Positions 6,598 through 15,834 are shown, numbered from the stretch's first letter. The stretch is DNA of 42,040 nucleotides from Clostridia bacterium (GCA_017471785.1 JAFURP010000009.1:1-42040), one strand, 5' to 3'. Notes: generated by a model from the letters alone, not told the origin. Numbers and translations: made by a program.

Positions 6598-8193
6598 ATG
6601 ACTTTACAGGACTATTTACAACTTCGCAACGGCACGGACGTTCGGGGCGTTGCTTGCGAGGGCGTAGAGGGCGAAAGCGTTACGCTCACGGAAGAAGCCG
6701 TGGAGAATATCGCCAAAGCCTTTTGCGTTTGGCTCATTTCCCGTACGGGAAAAACGCAAGTCACGGTCGCAGTCGGTTACGATTCGCGTATCACCTCCCC
6801 CGCCCTTTGCGAAGCGGCTGTAAGAGGGATCACGCAAACGGGACACGCCGCGATAGTTACGGGGCTTTCAAGCACCCCCTCTATGTTTATGCTCTTAAAG
6901 GACGAGCAGCGGCAAACGGAGCGATTTTGCCACGGCTCGATCATGATCACGGCAAGCCATTTGCCTTTTAACCGCAACGGTATGAAATTCTTCTCGCACA
7001 CGGGCGGTTTGGAGGGCTCGGACGTCAAGGAGATCCTCGACCTTGCCGCCACCTACCGTTTTGCGGAAACGAATACTTACGGCGAGAGAGTAGATTTGCC
7101 CTATTTGGACGAATACGCGGCAAACCTCGTGGAAAAGGTGAGAACGGCTTGCGGCGAGGAAGCGCCCCTTTCGGGCAAGCGCATCGTCGTCGACGCAGGC
7201 AACGGCGCAGGCGGCTTTTTCGTGGATAAGGTGCTCGTACCTCTCGGCGCGGACACGACGGGCTCGCAATTTTTAGAACCCGACGGCACCTTCCCCAACC
7301 ATATACCCAACCCCGAAAACGCGGAAGCGATGGATTCGGTGTGCGCGGCGGTAAAGGCGGCGAACGCCGACTTCGGTATCATCTTCGATACGGACGTGGA
7401 TAGAGCGGGCGCGGTGGACAAGGACGGCACGGAGATCAACCGCAACCGTTTGATCGCGCTCATTTCCGCCATTTTGCTTGCCGAGAGAACGGGCACGATC
7501 GTTACCGATTCGGTGACCTCCGACGGCTTGACCAAATTCATCACGGCGCGCGGCGGCAAGCATTTGCGCTTTAAGCGGGGCTATAAAAACGTTATCAACG
7601 AAGCCGTTCGGCTCAACGAATCGGGCGAATACGCGCCCTTGGCGATCGAAACGAGCGGACACGCGGCGCTGTTGGAAAACTATTTCCTCGACGACGGCGC
7701 GTACCTCGTTACGAGGCTCCTTATCGCGATGGCGAACGCCGCGAAAAGAGGTGAAAACCTCATCGATCTTATCGAAAGCTTGGCTATGCCCGTCGAAGCG
7801 CAGGAGCTGAGAGTAAAATTCGTAGCGGGCTGCGATTTCAAGGAGCTTGGAAGGAAGGTCCTCGCGGATTTTGCTGCATACGGGCAAAACTTGTATTACG
7901 CACGCCCCGCCGACGATAATTTCGAGGGCTTTAGGCTTTGTTACGACGATATGCACGGCGACGGCTGGGCGCTGATCCGTATGAGCTTGCACGACCCCGT
8001 TTTGCCTATCAACGTGGAGAGCGACCGCACGGGCGGCAGCGTCAAGATCGTCAAGGATCTGTATTATTTCTTGCGGAAATACGATTTCCTCGACATCACC
8101 CCTATCGAAAACGCGATCGCCGCGTGGAGAAGCGAAAAGATCGAAACGCTGAAGGTCAAATTTGCCGGTCGCGGCAACCCTGTTCAAAAATAA
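6598..8193 (+). CDS. Phosphohexomutase (phosphomannomutase/phosphoglucomutase family)
   Basis: 531 residues. Interconverts a hexose 6-phosphate and 1-phosphate in the cytosol. The phosphoserine loop TASHLPFNRNGMKF puts the catalytic Ser at about residue 120. The Mg site DTDVDR lies at 264-269 and the sugar loop ETSGH at 351-355. The phosphate-binding loop near the C-terminus reads SDRTGGSVK rather than the usual RPSGTEPK, so this is a divergent subgroup whose sugar preference I cannot state. I start at the ATG at 6598; the ribosome site (AAGGA) is rather far, and in-frame upstream codons are an unlikely extension. Transketolase follows 62 nt downstream on the same strand. Confidence 0.87.
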   Translation: MTLQDYLQLRNGTDVRGVACEGVEGESVTLTEEAVENIAKAFCVWLISRTGKTQVTVAVGYDSRITSPALCEAAVRGITQTGHAAIVTGLSSTPSMFMLLKDEQRQTERFCHGSIMITASHLPFNRNGMKFFSHTGGLEGSDVKEILDLAATYRFAETNTYGERVDLPYLDEYAANLVEKVRTACGEEAPLSGKRIVVDAGNGAGGFFVDKVLVPLGADTTGSQFLEPDGTFPNHIPNPENAEAMDSVCAAVKAANADFGIIFDTDVDRAGAVDKDGTEINRNRLIALISAILLAERTGTIVTDSVTSDGLTKFITARGGKHLRFKRGYKNVINEAVRLNESGEYAPLAIETSGHAALLENYFLDDGAYLVTRLLIAMANAAKRGENLIDLIESLAMPVEAQELRVKFVAGCDFKELGRKVLADFAAYGQNLYYARPADDNFEGFRLCYDDMHGDGWALIRMSLHDPVLPINVESDRTGGSVKIVKDLYYFLRKYDFLDITPIENAIAAWRSEKIETLKVKFAGRGNPVQK

Positions 8194-8255
8194 AAAAATA
8201 TAATAGGCGATGGCAAAACCGAAAGGTTGAGCAGCGCCAAATAAGGAGAATCCAA

Positions 8256-10256
8256 ATGGACGTACAAAAAACTACCATCAACGCGATAAGAGTATTATCC
8301 GCGGAAGCTATCGAATCGGCAAAATCGGGTCATCCCGGGCTGCCCCTTGGTTGCGCGCCTATCGCTTACGCGCTTTGGCAAAACTTCTTGAGGTTTAACC
8401 CGAAAGACCCTAAATGGGATAACCGCGATAGATTTATCCTCTCCGCGGGGCACGGCTCTATGCTCAACTATTCCCTCTTGTACCTTTACGGCTTCGGGCT
8501 GCAAAAAGAGGATCTGATGAAATTCCGTCAATTCGGCTCCAAGACCCCCGGGCATCCCGAATTCGGTCACACGGTGGGTGTGGAAACGACGACGGGTCCC
8601 TTGGGTCAAGGTATCGCGAACGCCGTCGGTATGGCGCTTGCCGAGGCAAATCTTGCCGCAAGATATAATAAAGAGGGCTATAAGGTAGTCGACCACTACA
8701 CCTACGCGATTTGCGGCGACGGTTGCTTGCAAGAGGGCATCTCGTACGAGGCTTGCTCGTTCGCCGGTACGCACGGTCTCGGAAAGCTCATTCTCTTCTA
8801 CGACGATAACGACATCACGATCGAGGGCGATACGGACGTGACCTTCAAGGAAAACGTAGGCGCGCGTTTCGCGGCGCAAAATTGGCAGGTCCTGCACGTA
8901 GACCTCGTATCCTCCCCCGACGATATCGACGCGCTGAACGCGGCGATCGAACAGGCAAAGGCGAAAACGGATAAGCCCTCCGTCATCATTTGCCATACGC
9001 GCATCGGCTACGGCTCGCCGCTCGAGGGCAGCGAAAAATGCCACGGCGCCCCCCTTGGTGCGGAAAATCTTCAAAGGACCAAGGAAAAGCTGGGCTGGGA
9101 ATATCCTCCCTACGAGTGTCCCGAAGAAGTATTCGCGCATTGCGCGGAAGCGGCTAAGACAGGCGCGGCGGCGGAAGTGGCTTGGAAGAAAATGTTCATC
9201 GATTACGAGAACGAATATCCCGAGCTTGCCGAGGAATACAAGAACGTTATGGCAGGCGTGAAGCCGGACGAAGCGGACCTCGACGATCTGTACGATTTCG
9301 ATAAGCCGATGGCTACCCGTCAAACCTCCGCAAAGGTGCTCAACAAGCTCGCGGCGAAAATGCCCGCGCTCACGGGCGGCTCGGCGGACCTTGCGCCCTC
9401 CAACCTTTCGGATATGAAGAATACGGATACGATCACCTACGGCGATTTCTCCCCTGCCAACTTCGCGGGTAGAAACCTCCACTTCGGTATCCGCGAGCAC
9501 GCTATGGCGGCGATCGCAAACGGTATGCAGCTCCACGGCGGTATGCAAGCGTACTGCGCGACCTTCTTCGTGTTCTCCGATTATTGCAAGCCCGCAATGC
9601 GTTTGTCGGCGCTTATGAAATTGCCCGTGACTTATATTATGACGCACGATTCGATCGGCGTGGGCGAGGACGGTCCTACCCATCAACCCGTAGAACAGCT
9701 GATCATGCTCCGTTCCGTACCCGGACTTAAAGTATACCGCCCTGCGGACGGTAAGGAAACGGCGGCGGCGTGGATCTCCGCGGTAACGGGGAACGAACCC
9801 ACCGTACTCGTGCTCACCCGTCAAGCGCTTCCTCAATACGAAAGCAGCGGCAAAGAGGCGCTCAAAGGCGGCTATATCCTCGAAGATTGCGAGGGTACGC
9901 CCGACGTACTCCTCGTGGGTACCGGCTCGGAGATCGAGCTTTGCGTCAAAGCGAAAGCGGCGCTCGCCGAACAGGGCGTCAACGCGCGCGTCGTTTCGAT
10001 GCCTTGTATCGAGGAATTCGAAAAGCAAGCGGCGGACTATAAGGAAAGCGTTCTCCCTGCAAGCGTAAAAGCTCGCGTTTGCGTGGAAGCAGGCTCGCCT
10101 TACAGCTGGTATAAATACGCAGGCGACTGCGGCGAGATCGTGGCTATGACCACCTTCGGCGCGTCCGCGCCTGCCGGCAAGCTCTTCCCCCACTTCGGCT
10201 TCACCGTAGAAAACGTAGTGGAAAAGGCGCTCGCCTCCATCGAAAAAACGAAATAA
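8256..10256 (+). CDS. tkt: Transketolase
   Basis: 666 residues, the usual full length. Thiamine-diphosphate enzyme that moves two-carbon units between sugar phosphates in the non-oxidative pentose phosphate pathway. Residues seen include His at SGHPG (about 25), GHGSML (about 65-70), the ThDP motif GDG at 154-156 with the matching Asn near 185 (DDNDITIEGD), the pyrimidine-domain segment HFGIREHAM with the catalytic Glu, and DSIGVGEDGPTHQP. The start is the ATG at 8256 after AAGGAGA. It probably shares the promoter of the preceding mutase gene and ends at a strong terminator. Confidence 0.97.
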   Translation: MDVQKTTINAIRVLSAEAIESAKSGHPGLPLGCAPIAYALWQNFLRFNPKDPKWDNRDRFILSAGHGSMLNYSLLYLYGFGLQKEDLMKFRQFGSKTPGHPEFGHTVGVETTTGPLGQGIANAVGMALAEANLAARYNKEGYKVVDHYTYAICGDGCLQEGISYEACSFAGTHGLGKLILFYDDNDITIEGDTDVTFKENVGARFAAQNWQVLHVDLVSSPDDIDALNAAIEQAKAKTDKPSVIICHTRIGYGSPLEGSEKCHGAPLGAENLQRTKEKLGWEYPPYECPEEVFAHCAEAAKTGAAAEVAWKKMFIDYENEYPELAEEYKNVMAGVKPDEADLDDLYDFDKPMATRQTSAKVLNKLAAKMPALTGGSADLAPSNLSDMKNTDTITYGDFSPANFAGRNLHFGIREHAMAAIANGMQLHGGMQAYCATFFVFSDYCKPAMRLSALMKLPVTYIMTHDSIGVGEDGPTHQPVEQLIMLRSVPGLKVYRPADGKETAAAWISAVTGNEPTVLVLTRQALPQYESSGKEALKGGYILEDCEGTPDVLLVGTGSEIELCVKAKAALAEQGVNARVVSMPCIEEFEKQAADYKESVLPASVKARVCVEAGSPYSWYKYAGDCGEIVAMTTFGASAPAGKLFPHFGFTVENVVEKALASIEKTK

Positions 10257-10262
10257 GCGCAA

Positions 10263-10291
10263 AAGCCCCGACGATCGTCGGGGCTTTTTTT
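10263..10291 (+). terminator. Terminator of the mutase-tkt operon
   Basis: Self-complementary stem GCCCCGACGATCGTCGGGGC followed by T7. Confidence 0.92.
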
Positions 10292-10301
10292 GAAAATTTT
10301 C

Positions 10302-10369
10302 GCCTGTTTATCACTTTTTCACAACGCAGTTTACGCATTTACCTTTTATAATAATACCCGTAAACAGGC
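10302..10369. repeat. Nine-base inverted repeat between two terminators
   Basis: GCCTGTTTA (10302-10310) is matched by TAAACAGGC (10361-10369) with 50 nt between. The segment has no gene that I accept. It may be incidental. Confidence 0.35.
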
Positions 10370-10410
10370 TTACCCGTTTCCTTATTCCGAGGAACACCTC
10401 CATATAATTG

Positions 10411-10442
10411 CAAAAGCGCACGCCTCGCGGCGTGCGCTTTTG
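10411..10442. terminator. Terminator of the S41 protease operon
   Basis: CAAAAGCGCACGCC and its exact complement flank a TCGC loop; T-runs are present for the minus strand. It lies 14 nt after the protease stop codon. Confidence 0.88.
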
Positions 10443-10455
10443 TTCGTTTCGTAAT

Positions 10456-11793
10456 TTATACCGACAACGCTTGCAACGCGGCGACGATCTCCGTATCCGC
10501 ACCGTAGCTTTCCGCCGCCGTTTTCGTTCCGTCCTCAGGCAAAACGCCCCTACCGTGTATGCAATTACCGCTCACGGGCCAACAAATTTTCGCCGTCGTC
10601 AGCTTCACGGCGTCCCCCTCCAAAAGCCGTATGGGATAGGTCGTTTGCATAATACCCTTACCGTAGGTCTTTGCCTCGCCGCTCCGATAGGACAAGCAAA
10701 TATCCCCGTAAGCGATCGCGCCGTAATCGAGCATACAGCCGATCAAGCACTCGGAAGCGGAAGCGGTCGTATTATCGGCAAGCACGGTAATACGGCTGTC
10801 CGCGCTAAAATATTCGTCGTAATAATTACCGCGCGCGGAAAAGGTTTCACTGCTATCGTTATAATTCGCCACCGCTACCACGGGTCTACGCTTATCCGAA
10901 TTTTTACAAAAATAGCTTGCGATGTCCTGCATAATATCGAGAAAACCGCCGCCGTTGCTACGCAGATCGAGCACGAGGTTTTTCTTCCCCTCTTGCTTAA
11001 ACAGCTCCATCGCCCCCTCGAACTCGTCCGCCGCGTTCCCGTTGAACTGCGTTAAACGGATATACGCCGTATCGTTCGCCAAAGCCGCCAAAGGACTTCC
11101 CACCGCTTTTTTATCCGCCGCGTTCCCGCCCGTTAAACGGTAAAAAGCGGCGTTCGTGCGGTAGAATACGTAATTTTCCACGTAATCCGATTTATACAGC
11201 CGCACCGTCCTATCCGCGCCGTTCATACGCGCGGTCACGAAGAACGCCTCGCCGCTTTCCAAACCGTCCACGAACGCCTTGAACTCGTCGAATACGACGC
11301 TTTGTTTCAGCGACTCCTCGCTCTTACCGAAAGCAACGACGCTCTCGCCCTCGACGATACCCGCTTCTTCGGCGGGCGAATTGCCGCAAACGCGCGTTAC
11401 GAGCATTTGATCGTTGCCCTCCGCGGTCTTGATCAAAAATACCAACCCCACGCCGTTTTGTTCGCCCTTTGCCTCCGATTGCACGAGGTCGTACTCGTCA
11501 CCCGTCATATATTGAGAATATTCGTCGAGCAGATCCTCGTTCACCGCGTTGAAAAGGGTACCGTAAAATTCCTCGTCGGTGATCTCCTCGTAATAGTCCG
11601 ACTGCACGCGGTCTTTCAAGCGTACGAGAGAACGGAGCTCGGGGTCGAGAAGCAGCCAACAAAAGCCCATACCGCCCAAAAAGCAAAGAACGGCAAGCGC
11701 GACCGCCAACACGCGGCGCGTTGCCTTTCCCATTCGTTTTTTACTCTCTTTTTTCTCTTTCTCTACCGTATCTTCCTCTTGTAAACGGTCCAT
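10456..11793 (-). CDS. Membrane-anchored S41 (C-terminal processing) peptidase
   Basis: 445 residues. Basic, charged N-terminus, one transmembrane helix (about 27-49), then an extracytoplasmic PDZ-type region (about 112-200; VGLVFLI, GNSPAEEAGIVEGE) and the S41 protease core. LDLRSNGGG (about 276-283) and the Ser-Lys dyad (TTASASECLIG, Ser345; TYGKGIMQT, Lys379) match CtpA-type serine proteases that trim or destroy exported proteins. The start ATG is 8 nt after AAGGAG. It sits 18 nt downstream of a PucR/CdaR-type regulator and is co-transcribed with it. The substrate is unknown. Confidence 0.9.
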   Translation of the reverse strand: MDRLQEEDTVEKEKKESKKRMGKATRRVLAVALAVLCFLGGMGFCWLLLDPELRSLVRLKDRVQSDYYEEITDEEFYGTLFNAVNEDLLDEYSQYMTGDEYDLVQSEAKGEQNGVGLVFLIKTAEGNDQMLVTRVCGNSPAEEAGIVEGESVVAFGKSEESLKQSVVFDEFKAFVDGLESGEAFFVTARMNGADRTVRLYKSDYVENYVFYRTNAAFYRLTGGNAADKKAVGSPLAALANDTAYIRLTQFNGNAADEFEGAMELFKQEGKKNLVLDLRSNGGGFLDIMQDIASYFCKNSDKRRPVVAVANYNDSSETFSARGNYYDEYFSADSRITVLADNTTASASECLIGCMLDYGAIAYGDICLSYRSGEAKTYGKGIMQTTYPIRLLEGDAVKLTTAKICWPVSGNCIHGRGVLPEDGTKTAAESYGADTEIVAALQALSV

Positions 11794-11811
11794 ATTTTCT
11801 CCTTACTGCCT

Positions 11812-12828
11812 TTATTTGCCGAGCAAACGGTGAATGACGGTCATTACGCGGAAGGAAACGGCGTCGGAAAAGGAACGGATATTTAAGCCCGTCGCCTTTT
11901 CTATCTTATCCAAGCGGTATAAGAGGGTGTTCCTATGCATATATAAATTGCGCGAGGTTTCGCTCACGTTCAAGCTGCTGCGCAAAAACTCCTCTGCCGT
12001 GGACAGCATTTCCTCGTCCTCGAACAACTCGCGAAAGCTTTCGTCCGTAAGATCGGTTAAGTACTCCGTCAATTTGTTTTCCGGCACGTCCTCGAGCATC
12101 TTTACGAGGATAAATTCCCGATAGGAATGTACGTTGCCCTTCGCCTCGAACACGTCGGCGTAACGAAGCGCGTTCTCCGCGCGCGCGTACGATTGCGACA
12201 CGTCCTTTAATTCGTGTACGGTCGAGCCGACCCCCACAGCCACGTCGATCCCCAGCTCCTCTTTAAGCGACTGCGCCAAAAATTCGGCGTAATCGACGGA
12301 GGATTGATACTCGTTCTCGCTCCTGTCGAGGAACTTGACGAGCGCGCAGGTCTCCTCGCTCATTTGCACGGCGGTATCGAGGGTGTTGCCGCCGTATTGT
12401 TCGATCACGGCGAGCGTTTCGGTCATCATCTTGGGCACGCGCAAAACGAGGGCGAAGCACGCCGCGCCGCGCACGGAAAATTTGGTCGCGTATTTATACA
12501 CGCCGAGCGTCGAACATTCGCCGAGCAAGATGCGTTTCAAGTATTCGGTCTTGGAAAGCTCGGCTTCCCGATCGACGGAGCTTTCGATATAGGCGGGGAG
12601 CAGGGTCGCCAAAGCGAACGCTTCTTTGCCCACGCCCACCAAAACGCCGATATACCCCGCGTTTTTGAAAGAGAAGCGGAAATAGGTGTAGCTGCCGTCG
12701 TCGGTGATACCCTCGAACTGTTTATCGCAAACGGGCACGCCCGACGCCCTGCCGTTTTCGGGATAAAAGGCGAGGGAGATTTGTAATTTTTCCGAGAGCT
12801 CCCGAACGATCTTCTCTATTTCTTTCAT
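11812..12828 (-). CDS. PucR/CdaR-type transcriptional regulator
   Basis: 338 residues. The C-terminal 60 residues carry the PucR-type helix-turn-helix: LRSSLNVSETSRNLYMHRNTLLYRLDKIEKATGL, where the 'RNTLlYRL.kIe..tGl' core is diagnostic. The middle (about 110-235) resembles the GGDEF-like CdaR region (IDVAVGVGSTVHEL followed by YARAENALRYA). No N-terminal sugar-acid domain is recognisable, so the signal is unknown. It starts at an ATG after AAGGAGG, behind a clear promoter, and leads a two-gene operon with the S41 protease; regulation of envelope proteolysis is an inference from this pairing. Confidence 0.87.
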   Translation of the reverse strand: MKEIEKIVRELSEKLQISLAFYPENGRASGVPVCDKQFEGITDDGSYTYFRFSFKNAGYIGVLVGVGKEAFALATLLPAYIESSVDREAELSKTEYLKRILLGECSTLGVYKYATKFSVRGAACFALVLRVPKMMTETLAVIEQYGGNTLDTAVQMSEETCALVKFLDRSENEYQSSVDYAEFLAQSLKEELGIDVAVGVGSTVHELKDVSQSYARAENALRYADVFEAKGNVHSYREFILVKMLEDVPENKLTEYLTDLTDESFRELFEDEEMLSTAEEFLRSSLNVSETSRNLYMHRNTLLYRLDKIEKATGLNIRSFSDAVSFRVMTVIHRLLGK

Positions 12829-12883
12829 AATTTTCCTCCTTGGAAAAGCCGCGCAAAAAGGCGCGATCGGCGCTTACGATACT

Positions 12884-12912
12884 ATTATACCCCAAACGCA
12901 AAAATTTTTCAA
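12884..12912 (-). promoter_or_regulatory. Promoter of the CdaR-type regulator/S41 operon
   Basis: Minus strand TTGAAA (12912-12907), 17-nt spacer, TATAAT (12889-12884). A 5' leader of about 50 nt with GC-rich complementary words (GGCGC/GCGCC) follows. Confidence 0.82.
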
Positions 12913-12995
12913 GGATTTTTCGACACGGCCGCCCTCTATTCTTAAAAAACTTTCCAACTTTTTCATAAAAAACGCAAAAAGTTTTTTCTTTATTA

Positions 12996-13024
12996 TTGAC
13001 ATATTCTTTGGAAAGTGATATAAT
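12996..13024 (+). promoter_or_regulatory. Promoter of the 8-TM protein gene
   Basis: TTGACA (12996-13001), 17-nt spacer, TATAAT (13019-13024), both perfect consensus. The leader is about 70 nt. Confidence 0.88.
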
Positions 13025-13101
13025 ACAATAAAGTATACGTTTTATTATGCCAAACTATAGGTACATAAACGAATTTTGAATTTTTTTATAGGAGATTTGT
13101 C

Positions 13102-14619
13102 ATGAGCAACATCAACACGAATTCCTTTGCGTACGGCGCGGATACCGTACCCGAAACGCTTCCCGAAACGAGCGGAGCGCCCAAGACGGAAGCAAAGCCC
13201 CCCAAGAAGAAAAACGTTGCAAGCCGTATTTTTGCGTTGCTGCTCGCAGCCGTCAGCGTTGCGATCGTATTCCTCTTGAAAGTCAACGTGATCGTAGGTA
13301 ACGCGGCGCAAGAGCTTACGCTCTTTGCAGCGATCAAAGACTTGTTCGGCGGCGCCGCCGCATACAAGCTCTTCGGTTTACCCACACTCGCCTCTACGGC
13401 GCGCTTTGCCGGTATCGGCGCGGCGATCGCCCTCTATTTGCTCGTGCTTTCGATCGCGCTTAGCGTGATTTTCGCGCTTATCGCGTTGTTCAGCGGCAAG
13501 AAAGCGCCCGCGTTGCTTCGCTTGGTGGCGTTCTTCTTCACCCTCGGCTTTGCGGCGTACGCGATCGTAATTTATATGTATACTTCCGTAGCTGCCGACA
13601 AAGGCGTGATCGATCTCTACTCGATCGCCCCCGCGGCAGTCGGCGCGCTGATCTACTTCGTACTCGGCGTAGCGAAGATCGGCAAGAAGGCTTGGATCAA
13701 CGCGATCCAGCTTCTCCTTTCCATCGCGGCTATGGGCGCGCTTGCTTATATGCTTATCAAATACGGCACGGATTTCAATAAGGGCGTAAGTCCCCTCGTT
13801 TCCTTTAGGATCGCGGTGATCGCGATCGTAGCGGTTGCGTTCCTTTCCGTACTTATCGGTGCGATCCGTTTGCAAACGAAGAAAGGTTTGGGTATCGACC
13901 TCGTTCGTTATATCCTTCAGCTTCTCATCGGCGGCGCGGCTTGCTACGTGGCGATCGCAAGCAAGGCGACCGATAAAACGTTCCTTATCCTCACCATCGC
14001 TGCGGCGGCGGTGTCGCTCGTGCAAATCGTTATTTGCGTGATCCAAAAGAAAGGTTGCTGCAAGAAAGCCAAGAAAGCGGCTAAGGCTGAAAAGGTAGAA
14101 GAGGAAGAAGCGGCTGCTCCCGTGGAAGAAGCGTTCGCACCCGTATACGAAATGCCTGCTCCCGCACCCGCTCCTATGCCTATGCCCGCTCCTATGCCGA
14201 CGGCTGTAGCCGCTCCCGTAGTGGAAGCGCCCGTTGAGGAATTCCCCGATTACGTCGTGGAAGAATACGCGGAAGCAATGCCGTACGAAGGCGGTCCCGT
14301 CGAGGGCGTTGCCGTTGCGGAAGAAGTCAACCCTACCTTCGTTGCGCCTCCCGCACAGGTACAAACCGCAGGCTACGATTTCTACAATTCCAAGAGCTTC
14401 GATCCGTTCATTGCGAGCTTGAACGAAGCGGAAAGAAATCAATTCACCGAGCTGTTCATTTTGAAGTATAAAGGCACGATGCCCGAAATCCCCGACTACG
14501 AAGTAGGCGGCGACAACAAGAGCTTCTTCCGTAAGCTGTTCATCTATCTCGGTCAATATAGAGATAGAATTCCCGACGGCTTACTTGCGAAGATCTATCA
14601 ATTCACGGTCAGAATGTAA
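13102..14619 (+). CDS. Eight-TM membrane protein with Pro-rich linker and distinctive C-terminal domain
   Basis: 505 residues, start behind ATAGGAG. Layout: a soluble N-tail (1-35, Pro/Lys rich); about eight hydrophobic helices between 36 and 315; a basic CCKKAKKAAKAEKVEEE stretch; an Ala/Pro/Glu linker with PAPAPMPMPAPMP (about 345-425); then a compact end domain of about 75 residues. That end domain starts FDPFIASLNEAERNQF and finishes LLAKIYQFTVRM, with YEVGGDN and FIYLGQYRD in between. I have the impression of similar tails on other proteins of uncultured Clostridia but know no function. A strong promoter and its own terminator make it a well-expressed single gene. Function is unknown. 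Confidence 0.85.
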   Translation: MSNINTNSFAYGADTVPETLPETSGAPKTEAKPPKKKNVASRIFALLLAAVSVAIVFLLKVNVIVGNAAQELTLFAAIKDLFGGAAAYKLFGLPTLASTARFAGIGAAIALYLLVLSIALSVIFALIALFSGKKAPALLRLVAFFFTLGFAAYAIVIYMYTSVAADKGVIDLYSIAPAAVGALIYFVLGVAKIGKKAWINAIQLLLSIAAMGALAYMLIKYGTDFNKGVSPLVSFRIAVIAIVAVAFLSVLIGAIRLQTKKGLGIDLVRYILQLLIGGAACYVAIASKATDKTFLILTIAAAAVSLVQIVICVIQKKGCCKKAKKAAKAEKVEEEEAAAPVEEAFAPVYEMPAPAPAPMPMPAPMPTAVAAPVVEAPVEEFPDYVVEEYAEAMPYEGGPVEGVAVAEEVNPTFVAPPAQVQTAGYDFYNSKSFDPFIASLNEAERNQFTELFILKYKGTMPEIPDYEVGGDNKSFFRKLFIYLGQYRDRIPDGLLAKIYQFTVRM

Positions 14620-14644
14620 TTTCTTCAATAAAATCTCCTTTATA

Positions 14645-14681
14645 GAAGCCCACGCAATAGACTTGCGTGGGCTTCTTTCTT
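14645..14681 (+). terminator. Terminator of the 8-TM protein gene
   Basis: AAGCCCACGCAA / TTGCGTGGGCTT, 12-bp perfect stem with a 5-nt loop, followed by a T-rich tail. Confidence 0.88.
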
Positions 14682-14690
14682 ACTAAATTA

Positions 14691-14719
14691 AAGGGCGTTG
14701 GATTATTCCAACGCCCTTT
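14691..14719 (-). terminator. Terminator of the sigma-factor cassette
   Basis: AAGGGCGTTGGA / TCCAACGCCCTT, 12-bp perfect stem with a TTAT loop, just beyond the last minus-strand stop codon; the minus-strand tail is TTTAATTTAG. Confidence 0.82.
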
Positions 14720-14721
14720 GC

Positions 14722-15090
14722 TTATTTACTTTCCCGTATGCGTATACGCACTTTAATACCCCCCTCGTCGGTGAGCGATCGCTCCTCGCAAACGCTGTCC
14801 ACGAGAAACAGTCCCCTGCCGTGCTCGGCGAATACGTCCGCTCTCGCGCTCGCCTTGGGTGGCAAGAAAGGCATAGACGAGAGAATGACGAGCTCGATAA
14901 ACTCCTCCGTGATCTCGCCGCAAAGCTTGGCTACGCCGCCCGAATGACGGAGTACGTTCCCCACCAATTCGCTCGCCACGAGTTTACTGTCAAACACCCG
15001 TTCGGAGGGCACGTCGTTTTCCGCGAGATAATAGCAAAGCTTTTCCAAAGCCTCGCGCATCGCCGCGTAATTTTCCACCTCGAAGATCAT
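14722..15090 (-). CDS. RsbW/SpoIIAB-like ATPase (HATPase_c_2), intact motifs
   Basis: 122 residues. A GHKL-fold serine kinase/anti-sigma type protein. The N-box reads ASELVGNVLRHSGG (Glu41, Asn45, His49), and the ATP-lid glycine motif EHGRGLFLVDSV is at about 89-100, so ATP binding looks intact. It is the last gene of a four-gene cassette, 9 nt after the sigma gene. By analogy with RsbW and SpoIIAB it would hold the sigma factor and phosphorylate the STAS protein, but gene order differs from both models. It is the better candidate for the active kinase than the degenerate relative upstream of the sigma gene. Confidence 0.85.
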   Translation of the reverse strand: MIFEVENYAAMREALEKLCYYLAENDVPSERVFDSKLVASELVGNVLRHSGGVAKLCGEITEEFIELVILSSMPFLPPKASARADVFAEHGRGLFLVDSVCEERSLTDEGGIKVRIRIRESK

Positions 15091-15099
15091 CTTCCCTCC

Positions 15100-15831
15100 T
15101 TATATAGAATCCTTTAATTTTTCTTTAAGCTTCAGCAGCAGCTTGCGCTCCATACGCGATACGAACATTTGCGATACGCCGAGGCGCTTCGCCGTTTCGC
15201 TTTGCGAAAGCTCGTCCACGTAGCGGTACTTTACGAGCGCCTTTTCCGTATCCGAAAAATCGCGCATCGCCGCCGCCAACGCCTCCTTGATCTCGAAGCG
15301 TTCGTACGCGTCCTCGTCGTCGGCGATCAAAGCGTACAGCGATTGCTCGTTCTCCCCGTCCGCGCCGCTCGCCATCGAATCAAGGGAGGTCACGCCCCCC
15401 ACTTCGAGCGCGTTGATCACTTCTTCCTCCGTAAGCTTTAACGCGCTTGCCACCTGCTTCACGCTCGGCTTTACGCCCTGCTCCGCTTCGTACTGCGCGG
15501 AATATTTCCGCACCGCGCCGCTGATCTCTCCCAACCGCCTCGGCAGCTTCACCATACGCGACTTATCACGGAAATAGTTCTTGATCTCGCCCGTGATCGT
15601 GGGCGTGATAAAGGTAGTAAACTGCATACCGAGCGAGGGATCGAAGCGATCGATACCGCGCAAAAGCGCAAACGCGGCGACCTGTTTAAGGTCGTCGTAT
15701 TCCACGCCGCGCCCGACGAATTTTTTCGCGAGAATGTCGGCTATGTAGAGATACTTCTCGGCGATTTGATTGCGGATAGCAATATCGCCCGTCTCCTTGT
15801 AACGCTGAAACAGCTCGTTTATCTCCGTCAC
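15100..15831 (-). CDS. RNA polymerase sigma factor, SigB/SigF/SigG type (sigma-70 group 3)
   Basis: 243 residues. Region 2 (about 22-95: DDLKQVAAFALLRGIDRFDPS...FTTFITPTITGEIKNYFRDKS) recognises the -10. Region 3 (about 100-165) contains LPRRLGEISGAVRKY, and region 4 (about 190-238: LSQSETAKRLGVSQMFVSRMERKLLLKLK) is the -35-binding helix-turn-helix. RDKSRMVKLPRRL and the motif order match the general-stress/forespore sigma family. It sits between two RsbW-like genes and downstream of a STAS gene. Whether it serves stress or sporulation cannot be decided here, and no other sporulation genes are visible. Confidence 0.93.
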   Translation of the reverse strand: MTEINELFQRYKETGDIAIRNQIAEKYLYIADILAKKFVGRGVEYDDLKQVAAFALLRGIDRFDPSLGMQFTTFITPTITGEIKNYFRDKSRMVKLPRRLGEISGAVRKYSAQYEAEQGVKPSVKQVASALKLTEEEVINALEVGGVTSLDSMASGADGENEQSLYALIADDEDAYERFEIKEALAAAMRDFSDTEKALVKYRYVDELSQSETAKRLGVSQMFVSRMERKLLLKLKEKLKDSI

Positions 15832-15834
15832 TTT

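Noticed and set aside
8295..10262. 655-residue open frame antisense to transketolase
   Set aside because: The product is Arg/His-rich with no family resemblance, and the opposite strand encodes a complete transketolase. It is a by-product of codon bias, as are the long antisense frames at 407-1438, 7273-8187, 13378-14556, 32565-33824 and 37008-38417.
10311..10502. Small frame with a CVNC motif between two terminators
   Set aside because: It crosses the protease gene and its terminator hairpin, has no ribosome site and no promoter; the codons do not look like those of neighbours.
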